A stretch of DNA of 26,191 nucleotides from JBDTMT01 sp039934135 (GTDB lineage: Bacteria; Desulfobacterota; Binatia; HRBIN30; CADEER01): NCBI GenBank assembly GCA_039934135.1, contig JBDTMT010000008.1, positions 1 to 26,191 of the forward strand, written 5' to 3'. Under the pieces are notes generated by a model. That model did no database searches, was not told the origin of the DNA, and was given only the letters and a program-made list of their open reading frames with translations. The translations under genes were made by a program, and so were the position numbers. Of this stretch, positions 1-8,040 are shown piece after piece; within the stretch, counting starts at the first letter, position 1; every line of letters begins with the position of its first letter.

Positions 1-28
1 GCCCGCGCCCGGCCTGAGTACACGTGAT

Positions 29-76
29 CGGGTAGCCGGCCGGCCCCGTGCCGGCCTGGCCGCGCAACGCGCGGCC
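29..76 (+). repeat. 48-bp double-hairpin repeat, copy 1
   Basis: The element begins CGGGTAG. It continues with a GC-rich inverted repeat (CCGGCCGG facing CCGGC around CCCGT) and a second hairpin, GGCCGCG-CAA-CGCGCGGCC. It aligns without gaps over 48 bases to three other places in the window (12215-12262, 12292-12339 reversed, 17989-18036). It lies 39 bases past the stop codon of the VTT protein on the minus strand. The architecture resembles REP elements. The homology between copies is read directly; the class assignment is inference. Confidence 0.7.
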
Positions 77-114
77 GACGCGGCCGCGGCCAGGATTCGC
101 CGTAATTCCCGGCG

Positions 115-765
115 CTACCCCTGCCAGCGCGCGAACCAGCGCTTGCGGAACAGCGCCGGCACCAGCACCAGCAGCGCCAGGACGGCGACGGCGACGATGA
201 ACTGGGTCGAGCCGACATCGAGCAGGGCGTCGCCGAAGAAACTGTAGGCGAAGGCGCGCGGCGTCAGGCCGCCGAGGACGGCCAGGGTGTAGTGCGACAG
301 CGGTACGCGTGACAGGCCGGCGCCGTAGTTGACCGCTGTGATCGGCACGATCGGCACCAGGTTGAGCACGAAGATCAGGCCGGCGCCCCATTCGCCTTCC
401 TGCAGGCGCTGCAGCCGCGCCGGCAGGCGCGCCTGGACGAACTCGCGCCCCAGCGCGCGGGCGAGCAGAAAAGTGATCACCGCGGCGATGACGCCGCCGA
501 TCACCGCGTACAGCGTGCCGAGCCAGGGCCCGAAGGCCAGGCCGGCGGCGATGAACAGCAGCGTCGACGGAAAGAAGATGAACGGGCGCATGGAGACCAC
601 GGCGACGTAGGCGAGCGGCGCCAGCGCACCCCACGCCAGCACCGTCTCGCGCACCGCGTCCGGCGTCAGCGTGGCGTTGCGCAGGACCAGAAAGGCGCCG
701 ACGGCGGTGACGGCGATGAAGCCCAGCAAGAGTGCGAAGCGTCGCGTCTGCGCGCGCGAATCCAT
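115..765 (-). CDS. TVP38/TMEM64 (VTT-domain) inner-membrane protein
   Basis: A 216-residue integral membrane protein of the VTT/SNARE-associated (TVP38/TMEM64, DedA-superfamily) type. A first membrane segment lies near residues 11-28. The conserved VTT core follows, with FIAAGLAFGP (71-80), a glycine-rich segment to about 105 and the re-entrant-like LNLVPIVP with NYGAG (134-150). A last hydrophobic helix (188-205) ends in a basic tail. Family members are implicated in lipid scrambling or membrane homeostasis, but no substrate can be read here. The ATG at 763-765 is the natural start. The gene is transcribed away from the glutamate-cysteine ligase gene with about 145 bases between the starts. 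The length is normal for the family. Confidence 0.85.
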   Translation of the reverse strand: MDSRAQTRRFALLLGFIAVTAVGAFLVLRNATLTPDAVRETVLAWGALAPLAYVAVVSMRPFIFFPSTLLFIAAGLAFGPWLGTLYAVIGGVIAAVITFLLARALGREFVQARLPARLQRLQEGEWGAGLIFVLNLVPIVPITAVNYGAGLSRVPLSHYTLAVLGGLTPRAFAYSFFGDALLDVGSTQFIVAVAVLALLVLVPALFRKRWFARWQG

Positions 766-910
766 ACTACGGCGTTACGGGGCCCGCGGCCCGCAGGCAA
801 GCGTCGTCCCCGCGCCATCGATTCAGGGCAGCAATCGCTCGATAGCTGCGCACGGGGTTGCCGAGCCGAACGGCGCCGGGGTACAGTCCCGAGGCGTTGC
901 AGCCCGGCAC

Positions 911-2287
911 ATGTCGCAGTTCATCCCCCAGGCAGGCGTGTCGCCGGAGATCGAGCGGCACGAGCAGCTGATCGAGGCGTTCGCCGCCGGCGCCAAGCCG
1001 CGCCAGCAGTGGCGCATCGGCACCGAGTACGAAAAGGTCGCGGTGCGGCGTGCCGACGGCCAAGCGGTACCGTTCAGCGGGCCGCGCGGCATCGAGACGC
1101 TGCTCAAGCGCCTGGCCGACGGCTACGGCTGGGAGCCGATCGAAGAAGAGGGGCGGATGATCGCCCTGCAGGGACGCAAGGCGTCGATCACCCTCGAGCC
1201 CGGCGGGCAGTTCGAGCTCAGCGGTGAGCTGTGCGACAGCGTGCACTGCGCGGCGGCGGAGTTCGCCGAGCACATCGATCAGATCGTCACCGTCGGCGAT
1301 CGCCTCGACATCGCCTTCCTCGGCCTCGGCATGCAGCCGATGACGCGCGTCGAGCAGTTCGAGCGCGTGCCGAAGAATCGCTACGGCATCATGTGGCCGT
1401 ACATGGCCAAGGTCGGCACGCTTGGCCAGCGCATGATGACCCAGACCGCGACGGTGCAGGTCAATCTGGACTACAGCGACGAAGCCGACGCCATGCGCAA
1501 GCTGCGTCTCGGCATGGCGCTGGACCCCATCCTGACGGCCCTGTTCGCCAATTCACCGCTGTCGGACGGCGATCTGAACGGCTACGCCTCGTTGCGCGCG
1601 CACATCTGGAGCGACACCGACAACGCGCGTTGCGGTCTGCTGCCGTTCGTCTTCAGCGACTCGGCTGGGTTCGAAACCTACGCCAACTGGGCGCTCGACG
1701 TACCGATGTATTTCATCGTGCGCGACGGCGTCTGGGTCGACATGACCACGTACACCTTTCGCGCCTTCCTCGAGCGCGGCCATCAGGGCCAGCGCGCCAC
1801 CAAGGCCGACTGGGCGGCGCACCTGACGACGCTGTTCCCGCAAGCGCGCTTGAAGGGCTACATTGAGCTGCGCAGCATCGACAGCCAGGCGCCGGAACTG
1901 ATGCTGGCCGTGCCGGCGCTGACCAAGGGCATCTTCTACACCGACGATTGCCTGATGGGCGCCTGGGACCTGGTGAAGAAGTGGTCGTGGGAGGAGCGCC
2001 AGGAGTTGTGGCGCACCGTGCCGCGCCAGGCGCTGCACGCGCGCGTCGGCCGCTTCACGCTGGCGGACGCGGCGCGCGAGCTGCTGGCGATCGCTAGCGA
2101 GGGCCTGCGCCGCCAGGCGCTGCGCAACGCCGCCGGCCAGGATGAGTCGATCTACCTCGAAGGTCTCGAGACTCTGGTGAAGCGCGGCCGCTGTCCGGCC
2201 GATGCCGTCATCGACCACTGGCGCGGGGATTGGCAGGGCGACGTGCAACGCCTGATCGCCGGGAGCTCGTACCGGATCGCCGCGTGA
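911..2287 (+). CDS. gshA: Glutamate-cysteine ligase (plant/alphaproteobacterial GCS2 type)
   Basis: Predicted to make gamma-glutamylcysteine from glutamate, cysteine and ATP in the cytoplasm, the first step to glutathione. The 458-residue protein has the GTEYEK motif (37-42) and the LEPGGQFELSG core (95-105) typical of the plant-type ligase branch, and is near the usual length of about 450. The reading frame is open back to 671, but similarity begins around the ATG at 911, so that start is chosen; the ribosome site is weak. Its stop overlaps the GTG of the next gene (GTGA at 2284-2287), implying coupled translation. No glutathione synthetase gene is present here, so the product could also end at gamma-glutamylcysteine. 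EgtA-like activity is a less likely alternative. Confidence 0.88.
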   Translation: MSQFIPQAGVSPEIERHEQLIEAFAAGAKPRQQWRIGTEYEKVAVRRADGQAVPFSGPRGIETLLKRLADGYGWEPIEEEGRMIALQGRKASITLEPGGQFELSGELCDSVHCAAAEFAEHIDQIVTVGDRLDIAFLGLGMQPMTRVEQFERVPKNRYGIMWPYMAKVGTLGQRMMTQTATVQVNLDYSDEADAMRKLRLGMALDPILTALFANSPLSDGDLNGYASLRAHIWSDTDNARCGLLPFVFSDSAGFETYANWALDVPMYFIVRDGVWVDMTTYTFRAFLERGHQGQRATKADWAAHLTTLFPQARLKGYIELRSIDSQAPELMLAVPALTKGIFYTDDCLMGAWDLVKKWSWEERQELWRTVPRQALHARVGRFTLADAARELLAIASEGLRRQALRNAAGQDESIYLEGLETLVKRGRCPADAVIDHWRGDWQGDVQRLIAGSSYRIAA

Positions 2288-3834
2288 GCGCTGGCCGGCC
2301 CCGCACCTGGCTGGCTCTGGTAATCCTCTGCGCGGCCACGCTGGTCGCGTACGCCTCGTCGTTTCTGGTGCCCTTCCAGTTCGACGACTTCGGCCGCATC
2401 GCCAACAACGCGCCACTGCTGGCGGGCGAGTGGGTGGCGGCGCTCAAGTGGATGGGCAACTCGCGGCTGCTGCCGTCGTTGACGCTCATCGCCGACTATC
2501 GCCTCTACGGCACCGAGCCGCTCGGCTATCACGTCCTGAATCTGCTCGTGCACCTGCTCGCTACGGCCGGCGTGTATGTGCTGGCGCGCGTCATCTACCG
2601 GCGCGCCGTGCCGCGCCCGGCCTGGCCGGTCGAGCTCGAGGGCGTGTTCGCCGCCAGCGCGGCGCTCGTCTTCGCCTGCCACCCGGCGCAGGTGGAGGCG
2701 GTCACGTACATCATCCAACGCGCCGCGGCGATGTCGGCGATGTTCTATGTCTGGTCGGTCGTCTGCTTTCTGGTGGCGCGGCTCGACGCGCGCGACGGCC
2801 GGCGCGACCGCACGCGCCGCCTCTACGCCGCGGCGGCGGGGCTCGGCGTGTGCGCGCTGTTGTCGAAGGAGAACGCCATCACGCTACCGCTGGCCTGGTT
2901 GCTGGCCGAGGCGTGCTTCGTGCGCCGGCCGCACCTGCGCAGGATCGCCGCGTACGTCGGCGGCCTGCTGATCGCCGGCGCCGCGATCCTGGTGCTCAAA
3001 GGCATTTTCTCTGGCCCGAGCGGGGCGGAAATGCCGAGCCTCGGCACCTTCGTGCGCAACGTCATCCTCTCCATCGCTTCGCCGGCCGGGCGCGTGCAGC
3101 CGCTCAGCGACGTGGCGCGCTACGCGCTGACGCAGGCGACGGTGGTGCCGCAGTACCTGCTGCTGATCGTGCGGCCGTGGGTGTTGAGCGTCGACCACGA
3201 CGTCGTCTGGCAGACGCACGTCAGCGCCGCCGTGGTGGCGGGCGCCGGGCTGATCGCCGCCGTCGCGATTGCCGGCGTGGCGCTGCTTCGCCGTGCGCCG
3301 CAGGTCGGTTTCGGCATGCTGTGGTGGCTGCTGACGGTCAGCGTCGAATCGAGTCTGATGCCGCTGCCCGACGCCATGGCCGAGCGCCGCCTGTATCTGG
3401 CCATGCCGGGGGTTGGACTGGTGGTCGCCAGTGGCGTGGTCGCGGCGTGGCGACGGCTGCCGCGCCTGACGGCCAGCGCGGCGGTGGCGATCCTGCTGCT
3501 GCTGATAGGACTGACCTTCAGCCGCAATCTGGTCTGGCAGAGCACGCTATCGCTTTGGCGCGATGCGGCAGACAAGGCGCCGGGCAAGATGCGCCCGTGG
3601 CTCAACCTCGGCGTCGCGTACCATCAGGCCGGCCAACTCGACGACGCGGTCCAGGCCTATTGCGCGGCGCTCCACCTGGCGCCGGACGACGAGCTCATCC
3701 GCGACAATCTGGAGAGCGCGCTGGAAGAAATGGGCAAGATGGAAATGCAGGGCAACGTCGTGAAGCGCAATCCGGACGGGTCGATGATCATCGAGCTGCC
3801 CGACGTGTCGACCTTCTGTCCAGAGCAGAAATGA
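2284..3834 (+). CDS. TMTC-like GT-C membrane glycosyltransferase with C-terminal TPR
   Basis: A 516-residue multi-pass membrane protein starting at a GTG that overlaps the upstream stop. After the first helix (about 8-28) comes FDDF (33-36), the acidic first-loop motif of GT-C glycosyltransferases, then NLLVHLL and about nine further hydrophobic segments. Residues about 438-487 form a TPR hairpin with flanking helix (NLGVAYHQAGQLDDAVQAY). The layout matches TMTC-like or O-mannosyltransferase-like bacterial proteins, which would use a polyprenyl-phosphate sugar and act on the outer face of the inner membrane. Substrate and donor are unknown. The overlap with the glutamate-cysteine ligase gene is clear, but a functional tie is not obvious. 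A perfect hairpin lies at its stop codon. Confidence 0.72.
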   Translation: MSAGRPRTWLALVILCAATLVAYASSFLVPFQFDDFGRIANNAPLLAGEWVAALKWMGNSRLLPSLTLIADYRLYGTEPLGYHVLNLLVHLLATAGVYVLARVIYRRAVPRPAWPVELEGVFAASAALVFACHPAQVEAVTYIIQRAAAMSAMFYVWSVVCFLVARLDARDGRRDRTRRLYAAAAGLGVCALLSKENAITLPLAWLLAEACFVRRPHLRRIAAYVGGLLIAGAAILVLKGIFSGPSGAEMPSLGTFVRNVILSIASPAGRVQPLSDVARYALTQATVVPQYLLLIVRPWVLSVDHDVVWQTHVSAAVVAGAGLIAAVAIAGVALLRRAPQVGFGMLWWLLTVSVESSLMPLPDAMAERRLYLAMPGVGLVVASGVVAAWRRLPRLTASAAVAILLLLIGLTFSRNLVWQSTLSLWRDAADKAPGKMRPWLNLGVAYHQAGQLDDAVQAYCAALHLAPDDELIRDNLESALEEMGKMEMQGNVVKRNPDGSMIIELPDVSTFCPEQK

Positions 3835-3870
3835 AGCGGGGTGGACGGCGGCAGCCGTCCACCCCGCTTC
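3833..3870. terminator. Perfect 17-bp hairpin between convergent genes
   Basis: GAAGCGGGGTGGACGGC (3833-3849) is exactly complementary to 3854-3870 around a GGCA loop. It begins inside the stop codon of the GT-C gene and ends 24 bases from the stop of the convergent small secreted protein. It can therefore act in both directions. No strong T-run follows, as is common in GC-rich genomes. Confidence 0.8.
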
Positions 3871-3894
3871 AGTCTTGCGCGCGCTCGAAGCTGC

Positions 3895-4269
3895 TCAGCT
3901 GGCCGTTGCCGGCACGCAGTACGTGTAGACCTTGGCCTTCACCCCGAGCTGCGTCGTACCGAACGCGTCGGTAATCGTCTTGGTCGTGTTGATGCCCTTC
4001 ACGCCCCTGATCTTGTAGCAGGTCAGCTTCGTCGCCGGGTCGGCGATCGCGCTGCCGTTCAGGCTGCTCGGCGCGCAGTACAGGAAGGGTTTCTTGATCT
4101 CCGCATTGTCGTTGACCGCGATGATCTCGTCCGACAGGTCGGCGACCGAACCGGCGAACTTCGCCGGCACCTTCAGGTCCTTCGCCTTGTAACAGGCGTA
4201 GTTGTCCGCGGCCGAAGCCGCGCTGGCGCAAAACGCCAGTCCGAGAGCGACCAATAGAGTCTGTTTCAT
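3895..4269 (-). CDS. Small secreted protein, DUF7450-like, duplicated CYK...YC modules
   Basis: A 124-residue protein with a clear Sec signal peptide (cleavage expected after ASA at residue 20). The mature part holds two similar halves. Each opens with a CYK motif (C26, C84) and closes with YC followed by a small residue and Pro or Ser (C65, C118), so two disulfides are likely. The pattern resembles small exported proteins grouped as DUF7450 and common in uncultured deltaproteobacteria; that match is from memory and unchecked. Function is unknown. An AGAGGGGG ribosome site lies seven bases upstream of the ATG (4277-4284). The gene stands alone, divergent from the ankyrin operon and convergent with the GT-C gene. 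Confidence 0.75.
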   Translation of the reverse strand: MKQTLLVALGLAFCASAASAADNYACYKAKDLKVPAKFAGSVADLSDEIIAVNDNAEIKKPFLYCAPSSLNGSAIADPATKLTCYKIRGVKGINTTKTITDAFGTTQLGVKAKVYTYCVPATAS

Positions 4270-4454
4270 CCGCGTTCCCCCTCTCAGCTAGTGTTGGTGT
4301 TTCCGTTCGAACTTAGCGGAGCCTGACATGGGGGAAAACCCTCAGTCAACGCAGTATTTTCCAGGGGGTTGGTGGCTCCAGAGCGAAGGTGCCAGCGGTG
4401 CGCAGGGGTGGTGAATTGGTTGGGCCGTCTGAGAAGGTGTTGTACTGGAATGGC

Positions 4455-4492
4455 GCTTAGGGGGGCAGTTGCGGTCCCCACTGTCCCTAAGC
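4455..4492 (+). promoter_or_regulatory. Leader hairpin upstream of the ankyrin operon
   Basis: GCTTAGGG at 4455-4462 pairs with CCCTAAGC at 4485-4492. CAG (4466-4468) pairs with CTG (4481-4483), with a few unpaired bases between, around a 12-base loop. It ends 23 bases before the chosen ATG at 4516, inside a 246-base divergent intergenic region. It could be a regulatory leader structure or an operator; nothing in the sequence decides. Confidence 0.35.
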
Positions 4493-4515
4493 CGCTTACG
4501 AGGACTCGTTTGAGA

Positions 4516-5586
4516 ATGCGTCATTTCCGCCTCGCTCCAACCCTGCTGGTTTGCCTCGCCGGCCTGCTCGGCAGCTGTTCGCGCGATGCCGCGCCCAGCG
4601 AGTCGGCAGTGGCGTCACCGATTGCGGCTGCCGATTCCCTGGCGCCACCGGTGGTCCAGACCCTTGCGGCCGCCGCCAATGCGAGTCCGCTGCCGGCCGC
4701 GCCTGCGCTCAGCCGACCGCCGCTGCACGACGCCGCGGCGCGCGGCGACCTGACCGCGGTGGCGGCGCAACTCGCCGCCGGCCAACCGGTCGACGCGCTG
4801 GACGCCAGCGGCTGGACCCCGCTCATGCACGCGGCGCACAACGGGCGCGGCGAGGTGGTGACGGCATTGCTGGCCCGGGGCGCCGACGCCAAACGTGCCG
4901 ATGCGAAGGGCGCCACGGCGATTTTGCGCGCCGCCGAGAACGGCGACGCGGGCATCATTCGCCAGATCGTCGCTGTCGGCGCCGATCCCAATGTCGCAAG
5001 CCCCGAGGGTTGGACGCCGCTGATGGCGGCGGCGTGGGAGGGCAATACGGCCGCCGCCGACGCCCTGCTCGCCGCCGGCGCCAAGGTCGACCAACCCGAC
5101 CAGAAGGGCGTCACGGCGCTCGTGCGCGCCGCCGGCAATGGCCACCTCGAGACGGTCCAGCTGCTGCTCGCCAGGGGCGCCAATCCGAATGCCGCCGATC
5201 ACGCCGGCATCAGCGCCCTGATCACCGCCTCGCTGAAGGGCCACACCGACGTGGTGGAAGCCCTGATCGCCGCCGGCGCGCAGGTGAATGCCAAGAGTAC
5301 CGAGGGCTGGACGGCGCTGATGGCCGCGGCCGGCGAGGGCGAGACGATCACCGCGGCGCGTCTGCTGGCGCGCGGCGCCGACGTCAACGCCACGCGCAAC
5401 GACGGCTGGACGCCGTTGATGGTGGCGGCATTCGACGATCATGCCGGCACCGCCGCCGTGCTGCTGGCCAGCGGCGCCGACCGCGAGGCGAAGAATGCCG
5501 ACGGAGACACGGCGCTGGCGATCGCGGAGGACTGGGACAACGGCGATACGGTGGAGCTGCTGATGTCCTCTCCTAAGGCGCCATGA
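4516..5586 (+). CDS. Ankyrin-repeat lipoprotein
   Basis: A 356-residue protein with a lipoprotein signal peptide (hydrophobic 7-20, lipobox LGSC with Cys21) and an Ala/Pro/Ser-rich linker to about residue 66. Nine consecutive ankyrin repeats fill the rest. The first eight are exactly 33 residues each, and the ninth is a C-terminal cap. Hallmark words TPLM or TALM, AA..G and LLA.GAD recur in every unit. It should be a lipid-anchored protein-binding scaffold in the envelope; its partner is unknown. The frame is open further upstream, but ATG 4516 places the signal peptide at the N-terminus. A TTG at 4510, better spaced from CGAGGA (4499-4504), is an alternative. Its stop overlaps the next gene's start by four bases. 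Confidence 0.85.
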   Translation: MRHFRLAPTLLVCLAGLLGSCSRDAAPSESAVASPIAAADSLAPPVVQTLAAAANASPLPAAPALSRPPLHDAAARGDLTAVAAQLAAGQPVDALDASGWTPLMHAAHNGRGEVVTALLARGADAKRADAKGATAILRAAENGDAGIIRQIVAVGADPNVASPEGWTPLMAAAWEGNTAAADALLAAGAKVDQPDQKGVTALVRAAGNGHLETVQLLLARGANPNAADHAGISALITASLKGHTDVVEALIAAGAQVNAKSTEGWTALMAAAGEGETITAARLLARGADVNATRNDGWTPLMVAAFDDHAGTAAVLLASGADREAKNADGDTALAIAEDWDNGDTVELLMSSPKAP

Positions 5587-6386
5587 GCGCGGCGCGTCCG
5601 AGCGGCATCGTCACCTGGTTGACCGACTTCGGCACCGCCGATGCCTACGTCGGCATCATGAAAGGCGTGGCGCTCGGTGTGCACCCGCAGGCGCAGCTCG
5701 TCGATCTGACGCACGACATCCCACCGCAAGCCGTCGCGGTCGGGGCGCTCGTGCTGCGCCACGCCGCACCGTACTTTCCCGACGGCACGGTGCACTGCGC
5801 CGTGGTCGATCCCGGCGTCGGCTCGGCGCGTGTGGCGGTGGCCGTGGTGACCGATCGCGCCGTGCTGGTCGGCCCCGACAACGGCCTGCTCGCCCCGGCC
5901 GCCGAGGCGCTCGGCGGCGCGCGCGCCGTCCTGGCGCTGGAGAACGCGGCGCTGTTTCGCCACCCGGTCAGCCACACCTTCCACGGCCGCGACCTCTTCG
6001 CGCCGGTCGCCGCGCACCTGGCGCGCGGGCTCGATCCATCCGACGTCGGATCGCCATGCGCCGGCCTGACGCCGCTGGCGTTGCCCGAGCCGCTGGTTGG
6101 CGACACCGGCGTGCGCGGCGAAGTGATCTACGTCGATCGCTTCGGCAACCTGCTGACCAACATCGGCGTCGACCTGCTCGTCGCCTTCCGCGGCCAGCGC
6201 CTTTCCGTTACGGTGTCCGACATGCCCGTTGCCGCGCTGGTTGCGACCTACGCCGAGGCCGTTCCCGGCGCGCCGGTCGCCCTGGTCTCGAGTTGGGGCA
6301 CGTTGGAAGTGGCGCTGCGCGACGGCAGCGCCGCGGCGCAACTGGGTGTCGGCTGCGGCGCAGTGGTGGTGGTGGCGCGCACGTGA
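5583..6386 (+). CDS. SAM hydroxide adenosyltransferase (DUF62 family)
   Basis: A 267-residue protein of the DUF62/SAM_adeno_trans family, which hydrolyses S-adenosylmethionine to adenosine and methionine and is related to fluorinase and chlorinase. Visible motifs are TDFG (14-17), VVDPGVG (74-80), GPDNGLL (97-103), FHGRDLFAP (133-141) and DRFGNLLTNI in the C-terminal domain. The Asp-Arg-His triad known for this family fits Asp76, Arg83 and His134 by spacing. No halogenase-type insertion is evident, so water is the likely nucleophile. The ATG overlaps the ankyrin stop and its own stop overlaps the protease start. It is second in a four-gene coupled operon. Confidence 0.92.
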   Translation: MSAARPSGIVTWLTDFGTADAYVGIMKGVALGVHPQAQLVDLTHDIPPQAVAVGALVLRHAAPYFPDGTVHCAVVDPGVGSARVAVAVVTDRAVLVGPDNGLLAPAAEALGGARAVLALENAALFRHPVSHTFHGRDLFAPVAAHLARGLDPSDVGSPCAGLTPLALPEPLVGDTGVRGEVIYVDRFGNLLTNIGVDLLVAFRGQRLSVTVSDMPVAALVATYAEAVPGAPVALVSSWGTLEVALRDGSAAAQLGVGCGAVVVVART

Positions 6387-7408
6387 ACCCGGAACCGATC
6401 AGCCTGCGCACCCGCTCCTACGCCGCCGAAGAGTTGCAACCCGGCTACGAGCACCTGCGCCGGGCGCGGCGCAAGGAGCGCGGTCCGGGGCTGCACATCG
6501 CGCTGTTCCTGGTGACGTTTCTCACCACCGCGTCGGCCGGCGCCATGCACCTGGGATACGACGTGCTGACCCAGCCGGCGCACCTGCTCGACGGGCTGCC
6601 CTATGCCGCGGCCCTGATGAGCATTCTGCTCTTTCACGAGAGCGGTCACTACGTGTTGGCGCGACTGCATCGCGTCGAGGCGACACTGCCGTTCTTCATT
6701 CCCGCCCCGCCGGTGCTGTTCCTGATTGGGACCCTCGGGGCCTTCATCCGCATGCGCACGCTGCCGCGCGATCGCCGCGCCCTGTTCGATGTCGGCGCAG
6801 CGGGTCCGTGGGCCGGTATGATGATCGCCGTGCCGGTGCTCATCCTCGGTCTGTGGTTGTCGGAGGTGAAGCCGGCCGGGCCGAGCGACATGGGTGGGCT
6901 TTTCCTCGGTGATTCGCTGTTGTTCAAGGCGCTCACCTGGCTGGTGCTCGGCGTGTCCAGCGCCGACGTCACGATCGTGCTGCATCCGGTCGCGCTCGCC
7001 GGCTGGGTCGGTTTGTTGGTCACGGCGCTCAACCTGTTGCCGGTCGGGCAGCTCGACGGCGGTCACGTCATCTACGCCGCGCTGGGCGGACGCTGGCACC
7101 GTTGGATCTCGCTCGGCACGGTGGTCACTTTGGTCGGGTTCGGGATCGGCGGCGCCGGCACCTGGCTGGTGTGGGCGGTCCTGCTGACTTTCCTGGGCCT
7201 GCGCCATCCGCCGCTGGCCGACACGGAGACCCCGCTCGATCCGCGCCGGCGCCTGGCGGCGGTGGCGACGGTAGTCATGTTCGTACTGACCTTCATGCCG
7301 CAGCCGTTCTACTTCTCGATGCCGCGGCCGCCGATTCCGCGGCATCCCGACGCGGTCGCCGTCTCGGCCCCCGTGCCGGAACCGCACGGCTGGCTGATTC
7401 CGCTATGA
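6383..7408 (+). CDS. Site-2-type intramembrane zinc protease (M50 family)
   Basis: A 341-residue multi-pass protein starting at a GTG that overlaps the upstream stop (GTGA). It carries the S2P signature: HESGH (85-89) in one membrane segment and NLLPVGQLDGGH (217-228), supplying His85, His89 and Asp225 as zinc ligands and Glu86 as catalyst. About seven hydrophobic segments are visible. The N-terminal 35 residues are basic and cytoplasmic-looking, and no PDZ domain is seen. It resembles the bacterial or plant EGY-like S2P branch rather than RseP. The substrate is unknown; none of the operon partners is an obvious anti-sigma factor. The frame is open to 6056, but that stretch overlaps the previous gene and is not credible coding. 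Confidence 0.88.
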   Translation: MNPEPISLRTRSYAAEELQPGYEHLRRARRKERGPGLHIALFLVTFLTTASAGAMHLGYDVLTQPAHLLDGLPYAAALMSILLFHESGHYVLARLHRVEATLPFFIPAPPVLFLIGTLGAFIRMRTLPRDRRALFDVGAAGPWAGMMIAVPVLILGLWLSEVKPAGPSDMGGLFLGDSLLFKALTWLVLGVSSADVTIVLHPVALAGWVGLLVTALNLLPVGQLDGGHVIYAALGGRWHRWISLGTVVTLVGFGIGGAGTWLVWAVLLTFLGLRHPPLADTETPLDPRRRLAAVATVVMFVLTFMPQPFYFSMPRPPIPRHPDAVAVSAPVPEPHGWLIPL

Positions 7409-7872
7409 GCGGGCCACGACCGAGTTGGGACGACTATTTCCTCACCATCACCCGGCAGGTGGCCGAGCGGTCGACCTGCCTGCGCGCCAAGGTCGGCGCG
7501 GTGATCGTGCGCGACCGCAGCATTCTCGCCACCGGGTACAACGGCTCGCCGGCCGGGCTCCCGCACTGCCTCGATGCCGGCTGCCTGATCTACAAGTCGC
7601 AGACGCCGAGCGGCGAGGCGGAAGAAAACTGCTTTCGCACGATCCACGCCGAGATCAACGCCATCGCGCAGGCGGCGAAGAACGGCGTCGCGATCCGCGA
7701 CGCGGCCATCTACATCACCCACACGCCGTGCATTCACTGCTTCAAGGTGCTCATCAACACCGGCATCACGCGCATCTGCTACGACCGCCCCTACAAGCTG
7801 CACACGCTGGAGGAGATGCGCGCCTACGCGCCGCAGGTCGAGCTGCTGCAGGTCTCGCCGACCGCGCCCTGA
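7405..7872 (+). CDS. dCMP deaminase (cytidine/deoxycytidylate deaminase family)
   Basis: A 155-residue zinc deaminase. HAE (81-83) gives the zinc ligand His81 and proton shuttle Glu83, and TPCIHC (107-112) gives the two cysteine ligands. The N-terminal WDDYFLTI, the AKVGAVIV and TGYNGSP motifs and the extra Cys-rich insert (HCLDAGC at 54-60) match deoxycytidylate deaminases, which convert dCMP to dUMP for thymidylate synthesis. The length is typical. The ATG overlaps the stop of the protease gene (ATGA). It is last in the operon; the gene-free repeat region begins directly downstream. Confidence 0.9.
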   Translation: MSGPRPSWDDYFLTITRQVAERSTCLRAKVGAVIVRDRSILATGYNGSPAGLPHCLDAGCLIYKSQTPSGEAEENCFRTIHAEINAIAQAAKNGVAIRDAAIYITHTPCIHCFKVLINTGITRICYDRPYKLHTLEEMRAYAPQVELLQVSPTAP

Positions 7873-7907
7873 GCGCCGCGCGAACGCCGGCTGCCGGCGC
7901 CTTGATT

Positions 7908-8040
7908 GAACGGCGATCGAATTCCTATCGCGCCCCTTCAGGGCTTGGCTGGCGTTGCCGTGCGCGTCACCCAGGGCGTTGCCCTGGGCTCAAGAAGCGC
8001 GGCCCTTCAGGCCGCGGAGTGTCAGCGACCGATGTGGGAT
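7908..8040 (+). repeat. Three-hairpin dispersed repeat, copy A
   Basis: Contains CCCAGGGC-GTT-GCCCTGGG (7970-7988) followed by CGCGGCC-CTTCA-GGCCGCG (7998-8016), with an upstream CCCTTCAGGG word. It matches 8720-8851 in the same orientation and 8546-8632 in reverse. With the 8720 copy the similarity extends upstream to a shared GGCGATCG word near 7912-7919. The pattern is that of REP-type palindromic repeats that in other bacteria are moved by RAYT transposases; no transposase gene is in this window. Confidence 0.7.

Noticed and set aside
1553..2416. Long open frame opposite the glutamate-cysteine ligase gene
   Set aside because: Composition is Arg/Gln/Ala-rich shadow sequence and it lies antisense to a well-supported enzyme.
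6056..6382. N-terminal extension of the site-2 protease
   Set aside because: It overlaps the conserved C-terminal domain of the SAM hydroxide adenosyltransferase and is Arg/Ala-rich; the GTG at 6383 fits the operon's overlap pattern.
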